A DNA stretch of 64,000 nucleotides, from contig JAZKYO010000045.1 in assembly GCA_045612185.1 (NCBI GenBank), positions 1 through 64,000 on the forward strand, read 5' to 3'. This stretch comes from RGIG8775 sp045612185 (GTDB lineage Bacteria > Bacillota > Clostridia > Oscillospirales > CAG-272). The number at the start of each line of letters is the position of its first letter. Position 1 is the stretch's first letter. Under the pieces are notes generated by a model that saw only the letters and a program-made list of their open reading frames with translations, did not search any database and was not told the origin of the DNA. Positions 24,623 through 32,044 of this stretch are shown piece by piece. Made by a program: the position numbers and the translations under genes.

Positions 24623-25827
24623 CCCTCGTACTCTCCAAAATCGGGCACGTCAAGGGGAATTCCACCCTGCTTTGCCGACTCAATGGCAACAAGCCCGGGC
24701 ACGGTATAACGAGCGGCAAGCCAAGCGTTAAGAATCGGTTGCTCGTTGTTATACACCGCCGTAACAAAGTCATTCATAAGGATCTGGTGGCTTCCCATAT
24801 GTCCGTTGGGAAGTCCTTCGTATTCCTTGGGAAGTCTTGCAACGTCCTTTGCCTGCACGGCAGAATTACTGCTCCATTGCCACATTCCGTTTGCCACCTG
24901 ATTTTTGAAATCGGTGTCGTTTTTGTGCGAAACCATTTCCGCGGAGTTAACGTAATCGCTTACGTCGGTAAGCTTTACTCTTTCCTTTTCGCTTGAATAG
25001 TCTCTTTCAACGAGGATGTGTTGGGCGTTACTGAATTCGTAGCCGCCCTTTGTGCCGTATACTGCGGAAATATAGGAGCTTGGGCTCTTCCAACCGATTC
25101 TTCTTGCCTCGGTAACCCTTGCCACGCCTCCGTTGGCAAGCTCCATAAAGACGTACTGATTTGAAAATTCGTTATCCCAAAGGTTATTGCCAACGCCAAA
25201 GCGGCCGTCGTTTTCGGTATCGGCATAGCCCACGCAGGTGACCCTCTTTACGTAGGAATCCACGGCAGAAAGGATCATTGCCGTTGAGTGTGTGGGATAG
25301 AGCAAGGGGGGCATTCCTCCCTCCATGGGGTCTTTGCCGTAGCCTATAGAGTCGATATCGTGATAATATTGGGATGCGCCGTAGGTAAACTTACCGAATT
25401 TGCCCTCCGCATAGGCTTCGCGGCAGAACATTGCGCAGGGGTAATAGTAGCAGGTCTCGCCCATCATATAGATAAGTCCGCTCTTCTTGACAAGCTCGAT
25501 TATTTCCTCGCAATGCTCAACGCTTGACGCCATGGGCACGGCAGAATAAACGTGCTTCCCCGCCTTAAGGGCGCGGATGACTATTTCTCCGTGGAGATGG
25601 CGTTGGGTGAAGTTCATCACGCAATCGATATCCTCACGCGCAAGAATCTCCTCGTAGGTATCTATTATTTCCACGCCGAATTTTTCCGAAAAGTCCTCGG
25701 CTTTTGAGCGAATCAAGTCGCAAACGTATACTTTTTCTACGTACGGATGTGCTTTGCAAAGCGGAACGAAGAATTTTGAAAATCTTCCGCAACCAACGAA
25801 AGCAACTGTCATTTTTTTGTTTTTCAC
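24619..25827 (-). CDS. Gfo/Idh/MocA-family NAD(P)-dependent oxidoreductase
   Basis: 402 residues. Rossmann fold at the N terminus (VAFVGCGRFSKFF, then EDIDCVMNFTQRHLHGEIVI), the family EKP position replaced by AVPMA (AGKHVYSAVPMA), and the C-terminal alpha/beta domain with GMPPLLYPTHSTAMILSAVD, where the His is in the catalytic region. The change of EKP to VPM loses the usual Lys, which is seen in some divergent subgroups, so the reaction could differ from simple sugar oxidation. Start is GTG at 25827 with GGAG 5 nt upstream. Middle gene of the operon, 2 nt after the serine hydrolase gene. Confidence 0.85.
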   Translation of the reverse strand: MKNKKMTVAFVGCGRFSKFFVPLCKAHPYVEKVYVCDLIRSKAEDFSEKFGVEIIDTYEEILAREDIDCVMNFTQRHLHGEIVIRALKAGKHVYSAVPMASSVEHCEEIIELVKKSGLIYMMGETCYYYPCAMFCREAYAEGKFGKFTYGASQYYHDIDSIGYGKDPMEGGMPPLLYPTHSTAMILSAVDSYVKRVTCVGYADTENDGRFGVGNNLWDNEFSNQYVFMELANGGVARVTEARRIGWKSPSSYISAVYGTKGGYEFSNAQHILVERDYSSEKERVKLTDVSDYVNSAEMVSHKNDTDFKNQVANGMWQWSSNSAVQAKDVARLPKEYEGLPNGHMGSHQILMNDFVTAVYNNEQPILNAWLAARYTVPGLVAIESAKQGGIPLDVPDFGEYEG

Positions 25828-25829
25828 GT

Positions 25830-27233
25830 CTACTCCTTTTCTGCCTCGCCACCTGCGAAGCCATTGAAATCATCAAAGAAGAACTGCGCGTTCTTAATTG
25901 CCTTTACTCCTATTTTTCCGTCGTCTCTGAAGGCGAGGCATATGGACGCATTGCCAACGTAGATATCCTCTGCCCAGACCTTGACGTAAAGCTTACTTGG
26001 TGTCAGCCATTCTCCAACGATGCTGCACTTGTAATTCATATAGCTATCCTTGTCAAACAAGGGTGCGCCCGTGTATTTTTGCGGGAAGATTATCTCGGTC
26101 TCCCCTTGTGTGGAAAAGGGCAAACAATACTCTTTTCCGCCTATCTTGTAGTAAAGCTCATATGAGCAACCGTCGCCTTCAAGGCGCAGAGACTCGATTT
26201 TAAGCGTACCGTCAGAGATAATGAAATTTTTGTTTTTTATACTCTCGAAGATATTTTCGGTAATCGCCTTGGGTTGCGCTTCGTTGTATTTTTCGCAGTC
26301 GATTACGGGAAATTCGGGCAAAATAATATCCTCCACGGCATTGAAAATTGCCTCGTAGTGGTTGATATTACCCGCGGTGTCGGAATTGCAGGCAAACACA
26401 AGGTCGCGCCCTGGGAAGGCAATTGCCACCTGACCCCCAAGCCCTCTGAAGGAAAACGCTCCCTCGGGATAGCTCCATATCTGATAGCCATAGCCGCAGA
26501 GAAAGCGGTCGCTGTCGCCGCCGTCGTCGTTGCGCTCAAGAGGTGACACGGCATCCTTGGCGTAGTCTTTAGGGATAAGACTCTTCCCATTCCACTCGCC
26601 ATTTTCCAAAAGCAGATAGGCAATTTTGGCTATGTCGGCCGTGGTTGCCATAAATGCCGAGGGTGCCCAAGCCTCGCCGTCGGGCCCTGCAAAGCAATAA
26701 ACGCCGTCGCTAACGCCAATTTCGTCAAACACGGGGCGAAGATATTCCACAAAATCCTTTCCCGTTCTGTGCTTGACGATCGCACCTAAAACATAGCTTC
26801 CCGAGCTATCGTAATTCCACACCGTACCGCAAGGGTGGGTAGGTTGTATTGCGCCAAAGTAGCTTTCAAGCCAATTTGACTCCTTGGGAGTATACGTGCC
26901 CCTTGAATAAACGGTTGTCATTCTTAGCATATGGCGCACGGTCTGCTCTTTGAGCCAAGGGTGAACGCCTGACATATCGAATCTGTCGGCAAAAATATCG
27001 ACTATTCTTTCGTCAAGCGACAGTTTCCCCTCTCCCACAAGCCTTCCGATAGCCACGGCTACCACCGATTTGGACACCGAATACATTCTCGTCTTAGTTT
27101 CGGCGGTATAGGGGCGGTTGTATATTTCACCTACTACCTCTTTGCCACTCATAAGCACTGCGCCGTGCAAGCGCACACGATATTTTTTCATTCTTTCGTT
27201 AAATTTTTCAAGCAAGGCGTCAAAATTTGCCAT
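25830..27233 (-). CDS. Serine beta-lactamase-fold hydrolase (class C / esterase type)
   Basis: 467 residues. The SxxK motif is Ser52-Val-Ser-Lys55 (RMYSVSKSV), a Tyr motif appears in WNYDSSGSYVLG, and FRGLGGQVAIAFPG sits at the KTG/HxG position. There is no signal peptide, so it probably is a cytoplasmic esterase or peptidase and not a drug-resistance enzyme. The C-terminal 130 residues form an extra beta-rich domain. The ATG at 27233 follows AAGGAGG; the longer frame to 27260 has no ribosome site. First gene of the operon, divergent from the AraC gene at 27396. Confidence 0.85.
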   Translation of the reverse strand: MANFDALLEKFNERMKKYRVRLHGAVLMSGKEVVGEIYNRPYTAETKTRMYSVSKSVVAVAIGRLVGEGKLSLDERIVDIFADRFDMSGVHPWLKEQTVRHMLRMTTVYSRGTYTPKESNWLESYFGAIQPTHPCGTVWNYDSSGSYVLGAIVKHRTGKDFVEYLRPVFDEIGVSDGVYCFAGPDGEAWAPSAFMATTADIAKIAYLLLENGEWNGKSLIPKDYAKDAVSPLERNDDGGDSDRFLCGYGYQIWSYPEGAFSFRGLGGQVAIAFPGRDLVFACNSDTAGNINHYEAIFNAVEDIILPEFPVIDCEKYNEAQPKAITENIFESIKNKNFIISDGTLKIESLRLEGDGCSYELYYKIGGKEYCLPFSTQGETEIIFPQKYTGAPLFDKDSYMNYKCSIVGEWLTPSKLYVKVWAEDIYVGNASICLAFRDDGKIGVKAIKNAQFFFDDFNGFAGGEAEKE

Positions 27234-27346
27234 AATAGCCTCCTTAACGTCGGTTTGCAATTTTATTGTACCATAGGACTCGGATTTTTTCTATGTCTAA
27301 AACCAACCTCAAATTGTGTTTTTTGTACTTTTTTGAAAATTTTCTA

Positions 27347-27375
27347 TTGAAATTTATCGGGGTATGATATATACT
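27347..27375 (+). promoter_or_regulatory. Promoter of the AraC gene at 27396
   Basis: TTGAAA (27347-27352), 17-bp spacer, TATACT (27370-27375), 20 nt before the start codon. Confidence 0.6.
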
Positions 27376-27395
27376 TATATAAAAGAGGTGAGAGA

Positions 27396-28256
27396 ATGAA
27401 GCTTAACGACATCAATCCGTTTATAAGGCAAGCGATCATAAGCAAGCTTCCGTCAAGCATTTATACGGGCAAGAAAATAAAAACGAGAGATTGCCGTCTT
27501 TTTTACATCCTTCACGGAAGCGGCGAGATACTTATTGAAGGTAGGAATTACAACATAAAAGCGGGCTCGGTAATTCTTTTTCAGACGGGAACAGAATACG
27601 TGTGGCAGATAAGCGACATGCGCTACGTTGCGATAAATTTTGATTACACTCAAGAGCATTGTCACATAAAGACCTCGTTTTCGCCTATCAGCGCGGACAA
27701 GTTTCCAAGCCAAAACTTTTCAAGCAAAATCGACTTTACCGACGCCACCGAATTGAATCGGGAAATTGTGATTTTTGACGGTGCCGCCTTTGAGTCGAGA
27801 ATAGTAAATCTTGCGGTTGAGATAAACACCGCCATTGATTTTAAGGACGAGCTTTTGGCCTCGCTTCTCAAATCGGTGATAATAAGCATAGTGCGCCAAA
27901 AGCGCGAGCAGGAAGCCGTGGGAAACGCCAAGGGTGCAATCGTTGCAAGGCGCATTATAGGCTACATCCAAAAAAATTACAACAAGCCGTTAAAAAACGA
28001 GGATATAGCCGAGTATTTTCACTTTAACGCCTCATACTTAAACAGAATATTCAAGGCGCACACGGGCTTCAGCGTTAAGACCTTTATTGTGGATTACCGA
28101 ATAAATCAGGCGATGGAGATGTTAAGAACGCAAAACATCAGCGTAAGTGAGTTGGCGCTTTCCGTGGGATTTCCCGATATTCCCCACTTTATAAAGACCT
28201 TCAAGGCGCACACGGGGCAAACGCCCACCGAATACCGCGCCTCTAACTCGCTTTGA
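27396..28256 (+). CDS. AraC-family transcriptional regulator
   Basis: 286 residues. Cupin sensor about 15-110 (YILHGSGEILIEGRNYNIKA, VILFQTGTEYVW), linker, then the double helix-turn-helix about 180-282 (YFHFNASYLNRIFKAHTGFS, VGFPDIPHFIKTFKAHTGQT). Note the phrase FKAHTG occurs in both helix-turn-helix halves. Ribosome site AGAGGTGAGAG. It is divergent from the serine hydrolase operon at 23729-27233, which it probably controls. An IS1182 remnant begins 5 nt after its stop. Confidence 0.92.
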   Translation: MKLNDINPFIRQAIISKLPSSIYTGKKIKTRDCRLFYILHGSGEILIEGRNYNIKAGSVILFQTGTEYVWQISDMRYVAINFDYTQEHCHIKTSFSPISADKFPSQNFSSKIDFTDATELNREIVIFDGAAFESRIVNLAVEINTAIDFKDELLASLLKSVIISIVRQKREQEAVGNAKGAIVARRIIGYIQKNYNKPLKNEDIAEYFHFNASYLNRIFKAHTGFSVKTFIVDYRINQAMEMLRTQNISVSELALSVGFPDIPHFIKTFKAHTGQTPTEYRASNSL

Positions 28257-28260
28257 AAAA

Positions 28261-28790
28261 GGAGCTGTCTCAATAAGATAGCCTAAAAAAGGAAAAAGCG
28301 GATGTTCTTTACCGAAAGGTATTGAGCATCCGCTTGCTTTGTTGTATAATTTAATTACCACAAAAAACCACACACAAAGCAACGAGGTAATTATACAACA
28401 ATGAGAGAGAAAAATCAAGTAGTTTTGCCGTTAGATTTAGGGATTTGTATCCCAGAAGGAGATTTTGTATTCAAAGTAGCGGAAATTTGTGAGAGCTTGG
28501 ACTACACGGAGCTGTTCAACACGTATTTGCGAGTTTGGAGAAAAGTGAATCCCATCACAATGTTCGAGGTCATTGTTTATGGGTATATGAAGCATCTGTA
28601 TTCAGGGAGAGAAATAGCCGAAGCTTGCAAAACGGATATACGCTTTATGTGGCTCTTAAACGGAGAACCTGCGCCAAGTCACGCAACGATCTCAAGATTT
28701 GAGGATGAGAGATTAGTTTACGCTTTAAGGTATCTGTCAAGCGGTTTCTGCAAACCTTGCCGCAACGAGTTTTGTCGCGTTTTATATTGA
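28261..28790 (+). mobile_element. IS1182-type insertion sequence, 5' remnant
   Basis: Left end GGAGCTGTCTCAATAAGATA, then a hairpin AAGCGGATG...CATCCGCTT (about 28297-28341), then the transposase front. No matching right end is present before the GH36 gene, so the element is truncated. Confidence 0.7.
28401..28790 (+). pseudogene. IS1182-family transposase, N-terminal fragment
   Basis: About 113 residues match the transposase front (DUF772-type): VFKVAEICESLDYTELFNTY, NPITMFEVIVYGYMKHLYSG, REIAEACKTDIRFMWLLNGE, PAPSHATISRF. After RYLSSGF the frame runs into unrelated sequence and ends at 28790. The DDE catalytic part is missing, so the element cannot move itself. Confidence 0.8.
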
Positions 28791-28864
28791 CTTTTTGTCG
28801 GACATATGATACTATGATATACTGAACATAAAATTATGTTAAATGATGTGCAAAGGAGAAATTT

Positions 28865-30874
28865 ATGGAAACTTGTTACGCACATTTTGATAATTCCCGC
28901 GGTTTCCTTCTCGTGGGCAATCGAAAAATAGAAAAGAAAATTTGTATTAGCGGCAACCTTTACCGCACTGAATCTGTGAAAGATAAAATTCACAACGTGG
29001 AATGGTCAGGAGAGGGCTTATGGCAACAAATTCCCGTTTTACGGAATGAGGAATCCGCTGTCATAGAGTTTGACACTCGGGAACGGTATGATCGCATAGG
29101 AATCAAGCCTCATCTTGAAGCTGTATTGAAATTTGAGGGTGCGCAAGGAAACTTTTGCATGGAGTTTAAGATATTCCCCGAAATATCTTTTATATACAGT
29201 CGTTCTTTGATTATGGCTCGCGCACTTGACAGTCAGACCGACGGCTCCGCGAATAAGGTGGATTGCAGTGGAATCGAAAAGGCTTCGCCCACAAAAGGCG
29301 CGATTTTCTGCAACCTTGATACGTTGGAGTGTATTCCTCTTGGGCGCCGACCCCTTGAGGTGGAAAGCGTTTTGCTTGCCGACAAGACCGACGTTAACGA
29401 CGTTCTGGTTGAAAGGCAGACAACTCCCGTTTATTCGCGTGGAGTTATGGAGAAAAAGGGAAATATTTTTTGCGTTAATGATTATTACGGCGGAGATTCT
29501 CTTATGCTTGTCAAGCATTCTCCCACACCAAGCTCGGCGTTGAACCGCGTTCATTCCGATCTTATTTTCCGCGGAGACCAATGTGTTCAGCTGATGGGTA
29601 GCGGCGTGGATTACAGCGCGTTGCCCGAGACCGAGGTGCCCTGTTATGCATCAGCTGTAGGAGTGGGGCGCACCGAGGAAATTTGGGATGCCTACATGCA
29701 ATACAGTGACGTATTCGAGGGTACAAATTCGCGTAAATCTCTGTTTATTATGTCCAACACCTGGGGCGACCGCAGTCAGGACGTTCGCGTATGCGAGGAG
29801 TTCATCATGGGCGAGCTTGAGCGCGCGCGTGAGCTTGGGGTCGATATTATGCAAATAGATGACGGTTGGCAAAGCGGTGTCACCGCCAATTCGAAGCGCG
29901 CCAAGGGCGGAGTCTGGGAAGGGTATTATGCCTACAACGACAATTTCTGGCAATTTGACCCGTCACGTTTCCCACACGGTCTTACCCCCATTGTTGAAAA
30001 GGCTGCCGAATATGGGGTGGAGGTCGGTCTCTGGTTCAGCCCCGATTCTTCCCGCGATTTTGCCAACGTTGAGAGAGATGTGGAAACGCTGATGAATCTC
30101 TACAGACAGTATGGAGTGCGCCATTTCAAGCTTGACGGAATCAAGGTGCGTAACAAGATTTGCGAAACACGCCTCATTTATCTTCTTGAGCGTGTCAGCG
30201 AACTCAGCGGAGGTGAGATTCAGTTTAATCTTGATGTAACCGCCGAGGATCGCTTCGGTTATCTCTACCAACAGCAATACGGTACGCTGTTTGTGGAAAA
30301 CCGATATACCGACTGGGGCAACTATTATCCCCACCGCACCTTCAAAAACCTGTGGGATTTGGCAGGCGTTATTCCTGCCCGCCGTCTCCAAATGGAGCTT
30401 CTCAACGTTCGCCGCAATCGGGATAAATATGAGGGAATGCCTTTTGCTCCCGACACATACAGTATGGACTATCTTTTTGCTTCGGTTATGGTAGCCAATC
30501 CGCTTGTGTGGGCAGAGCTGTCGGGGCTTTCGGACGAAGATGCCGCCCTTCTTGGCCGCATTATTGCAATTTATAATCCCTATCAGTCGGAGCTGTATTC
30601 ATGCCGTGTGTTCCCTGTGGGAGAACGCCCAAATGGAATGCGTTTCAGCGGATTTCAGTGCGTTTCACGTGATGGACAAAGCGGGCATATCCTCCTGTTC
30701 AGGGAGACAACTGCCGCGGATTCGTATACCTTTGAGCTTCCTCGCACTATTTCCTATGACTCAATTGAAACAGTCTATCAAAGCGCTGAGGTAGATGTTG
30801 AGGTCGGCGAAAAAGAGGTAAAGGCTATATTCTCTAAGCCAAGATCTTTTGTCTGGTTGAAGTATTCTATGTAA
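28865..30874 (+). CDS. GH36/clan-D alpha-galactosidase-like enzyme
   Basis: 669 residues. An N-terminal beta-sandwich (about 1-290) is followed by a TIM barrel with GVDIMQIDDGWQSG (about 330), VEVGLWFSPDSSRDF and VRHFKLDGIK, where Asp424 is the likely nucleophile; Asp457 (FNLDVTAED) is a candidate acid/base. A C-terminal beta domain ends with PRSFVWLKYS. No signal peptide: a cytoplasmic glycosidase acting on alpha-galactosides or a related sugar. GH36 has several specificities, so galactose is only the best guess. GCAAAGGAG precedes the ATG. It has no partner in an operon; an IS1182 remnant lies immediately upstream and may have removed its former neighbours. Confidence 0.8.
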   Translation: METCYAHFDNSRGFLLVGNRKIEKKICISGNLYRTESVKDKIHNVEWSGEGLWQQIPVLRNEESAVIEFDTRERYDRIGIKPHLEAVLKFEGAQGNFCMEFKIFPEISFIYSRSLIMARALDSQTDGSANKVDCSGIEKASPTKGAIFCNLDTLECIPLGRRPLEVESVLLADKTDVNDVLVERQTTPVYSRGVMEKKGNIFCVNDYYGGDSLMLVKHSPTPSSALNRVHSDLIFRGDQCVQLMGSGVDYSALPETEVPCYASAVGVGRTEEIWDAYMQYSDVFEGTNSRKSLFIMSNTWGDRSQDVRVCEEFIMGELERARELGVDIMQIDDGWQSGVTANSKRAKGGVWEGYYAYNDNFWQFDPSRFPHGLTPIVEKAAEYGVEVGLWFSPDSSRDFANVERDVETLMNLYRQYGVRHFKLDGIKVRNKICETRLIYLLERVSELSGGEIQFNLDVTAEDRFGYLYQQQYGTLFVENRYTDWGNYYPHRTFKNLWDLAGVIPARRLQMELLNVRRNRDKYEGMPFAPDTYSMDYLFASVMVANPLVWAELSGLSDEDAALLGRIIAIYNPYQSELYSCRVFPVGERPNGMRFSGFQCVSRDGQSGHILLFRETTAADSYTFELPRTISYDSIETVYQSAEVDVEVGEKEVKAIFSKPRSFVWLKYSM

Positions 30875-30892
30875 TCACGGCTTGTCAGAAAA

Positions 30893-31111
30893 CAGATACT
30901 TCAAGGTGTAAGCAGCTGCCGGTGCGGCTGGTCGCTTGCGACCTTGTGAGCGAAGCGGGCATAAGGCTTCGCCCCTTACGCACCAAGGCTTGTGCGAACA
31001 TAGCAGGACGCAATACGACAGACGGTGTCTAAACAACACCGCCTGTCTTTTTTATGCCTTATTTTACTCAAAATAGCCCAATTTATGGAACTTTTATGGT
31101 GATTTCCATTT
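30893..31111. repeat. Dispersed intergenic repeat, copy R4 (type B)
   Basis: Starts with AACAGATACTTCAAGG, shared with R1 and R2, switches to the type B RNA module shared with R3, and ends soon after its terminator. It therefore joins modules of both repeat types. Confidence 0.75.
30912..31054 (+). ncRNA. Structured RNA module type B, copy 2, with terminator
   Basis: Almost the same as 23240-23381: outer stem 30921-30926 with 30979-30984, two inner hairpins, then a terminator stem (31017-31028 with 31036-31047) and a T run. It lies 40 nt after the GH36 gene on the same strand. Confidence 0.5.
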
Positions 31112-31158
31112 CTTAAAAACGTGAAGCGGAAGTGTTTAAGGGAATATAGTTTGGGAGT

Positions 31159-31902
31159 CTACCTCCATTTTGAAGGTGAGATGCCGCAAATTTGCTTGAA
31201 TATTTTGCTGAAATAATACACATCTGAAAAGCCGCAGCGTGCAGCTACCTCGGTTACTGTAAGACTGCGGGTTTCCAACAGGGATTTGGCATGCTCAATT
31301 CGTCTCAGAATAATATATCGGTTGGGTGGGGTTCCGAATTTGCCCTTGAAAAGATCGTTGAAGCGCCGTGCGGAAATACCGCTTTGCGCGACCGCCTCTG
31401 CGAGGCAGTCAGCATTATTGAAATTTGTATCTATATAGCTTTTGGCGGTTGATATCCTCGCGTCCCTTGGAAAGTAGGCTTTGTGCCTCGCTTGTGAAAT
31501 AGTGTCTAAAAGCTTGTATAGCGTTGATAAAAGAGCAAGCTCACCTTTTTCGGAATCGTTTTTTTGAAGCTCTGCCTTCTTTAGCAATGTTACAAATTCC
31601 TCGGGATTTTCTATTGAGACGCAAAAGCTTTCGGTTTCGATGTCCTCGTACGTTGTAAAATGAACGGAGAAGGAATCTCCCGCTTCATATGCCTCTACCT
31701 CGTAGTCATCCTTTTGATTGAAAAAATAGACTTTGTTTCTTGATAATACAAAATCCTGATATCCGAAGTTGTGGTACGCAGAGCCGTCCAGCATAATTCC
31801 GACAAAGTGATTGCTTCTGTTTTTGGCACTCCATTTTTTGACGTTGGGCTTGTAACGGATAATTGAGTTGACTTCCTTAATTCGTATGTTTTCAAAGGTC
31901 AT
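31159..31902 (-). CDS. AraC-family transcriptional regulator of glycyl radical enzyme 1
   Basis: 247 residues. A short N-terminal sensor with little cupin similarity (about 1-130) is followed by the helix-turn-helix pair: AVAQSGISARRFNDLFKGKF (first helix-turn-helix) and ARCGFSDVYYFSKIFKQICG, then ISPSKWR at the very end. GGGAGG lies 7 nt before the ATG. It is divergent from the glycyl radical enzyme gene at 32045, with an 11-bp inverted repeat between them, and probably controls that gene. Confidence 0.9.
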   Translation of the reverse strand: MTFENIRIKEVNSIIRYKPNVKKWSAKNRSNHFVGIMLDGSAYHNFGYQDFVLSRNKVYFFNQKDDYEVEAYEAGDSFSVHFTTYEDIETESFCVSIENPEEFVTLLKKAELQKNDSEKGELALLSTLYKLLDTISQARHKAYFPRDARISTAKSYIDTNFNNADCLAEAVAQSGISARRFNDLFKGKFGTPPNRYIILRRIEHAKSLLETRSLTVTEVAARCGFSDVYYFSKIFKQICGISPSKWR

Positions 31903-31946
31903 AATTTTTACCTCCCGAAGCTTTTTTTAGTGTATCACATTTTTTA

Positions 31947-32024
31947 AAATTTGTAAATATAAATTTCCGTATTTTACAAATTTCTTTATTCTGCATTGTA
32001 AAGTAACGCGATGAATGATATACT
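31947..32024 (+). promoter_or_regulatory. Inverted-repeat operator and promoter of glycyl radical enzyme 1
   Basis: AAATTTGTAAA (31947-31957) and TTTACAAATTT (31973-31983) form a perfect inverted repeat. A third half-site-like TTGTAAA overlaps the -35 box TTGTAA (31996-32001); after a 17-bp spacer comes TATACT (32019-32024). Confidence 0.6.
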
Positions 32025-32044
32025 GAAAAAAACAGGAGGTGCCT

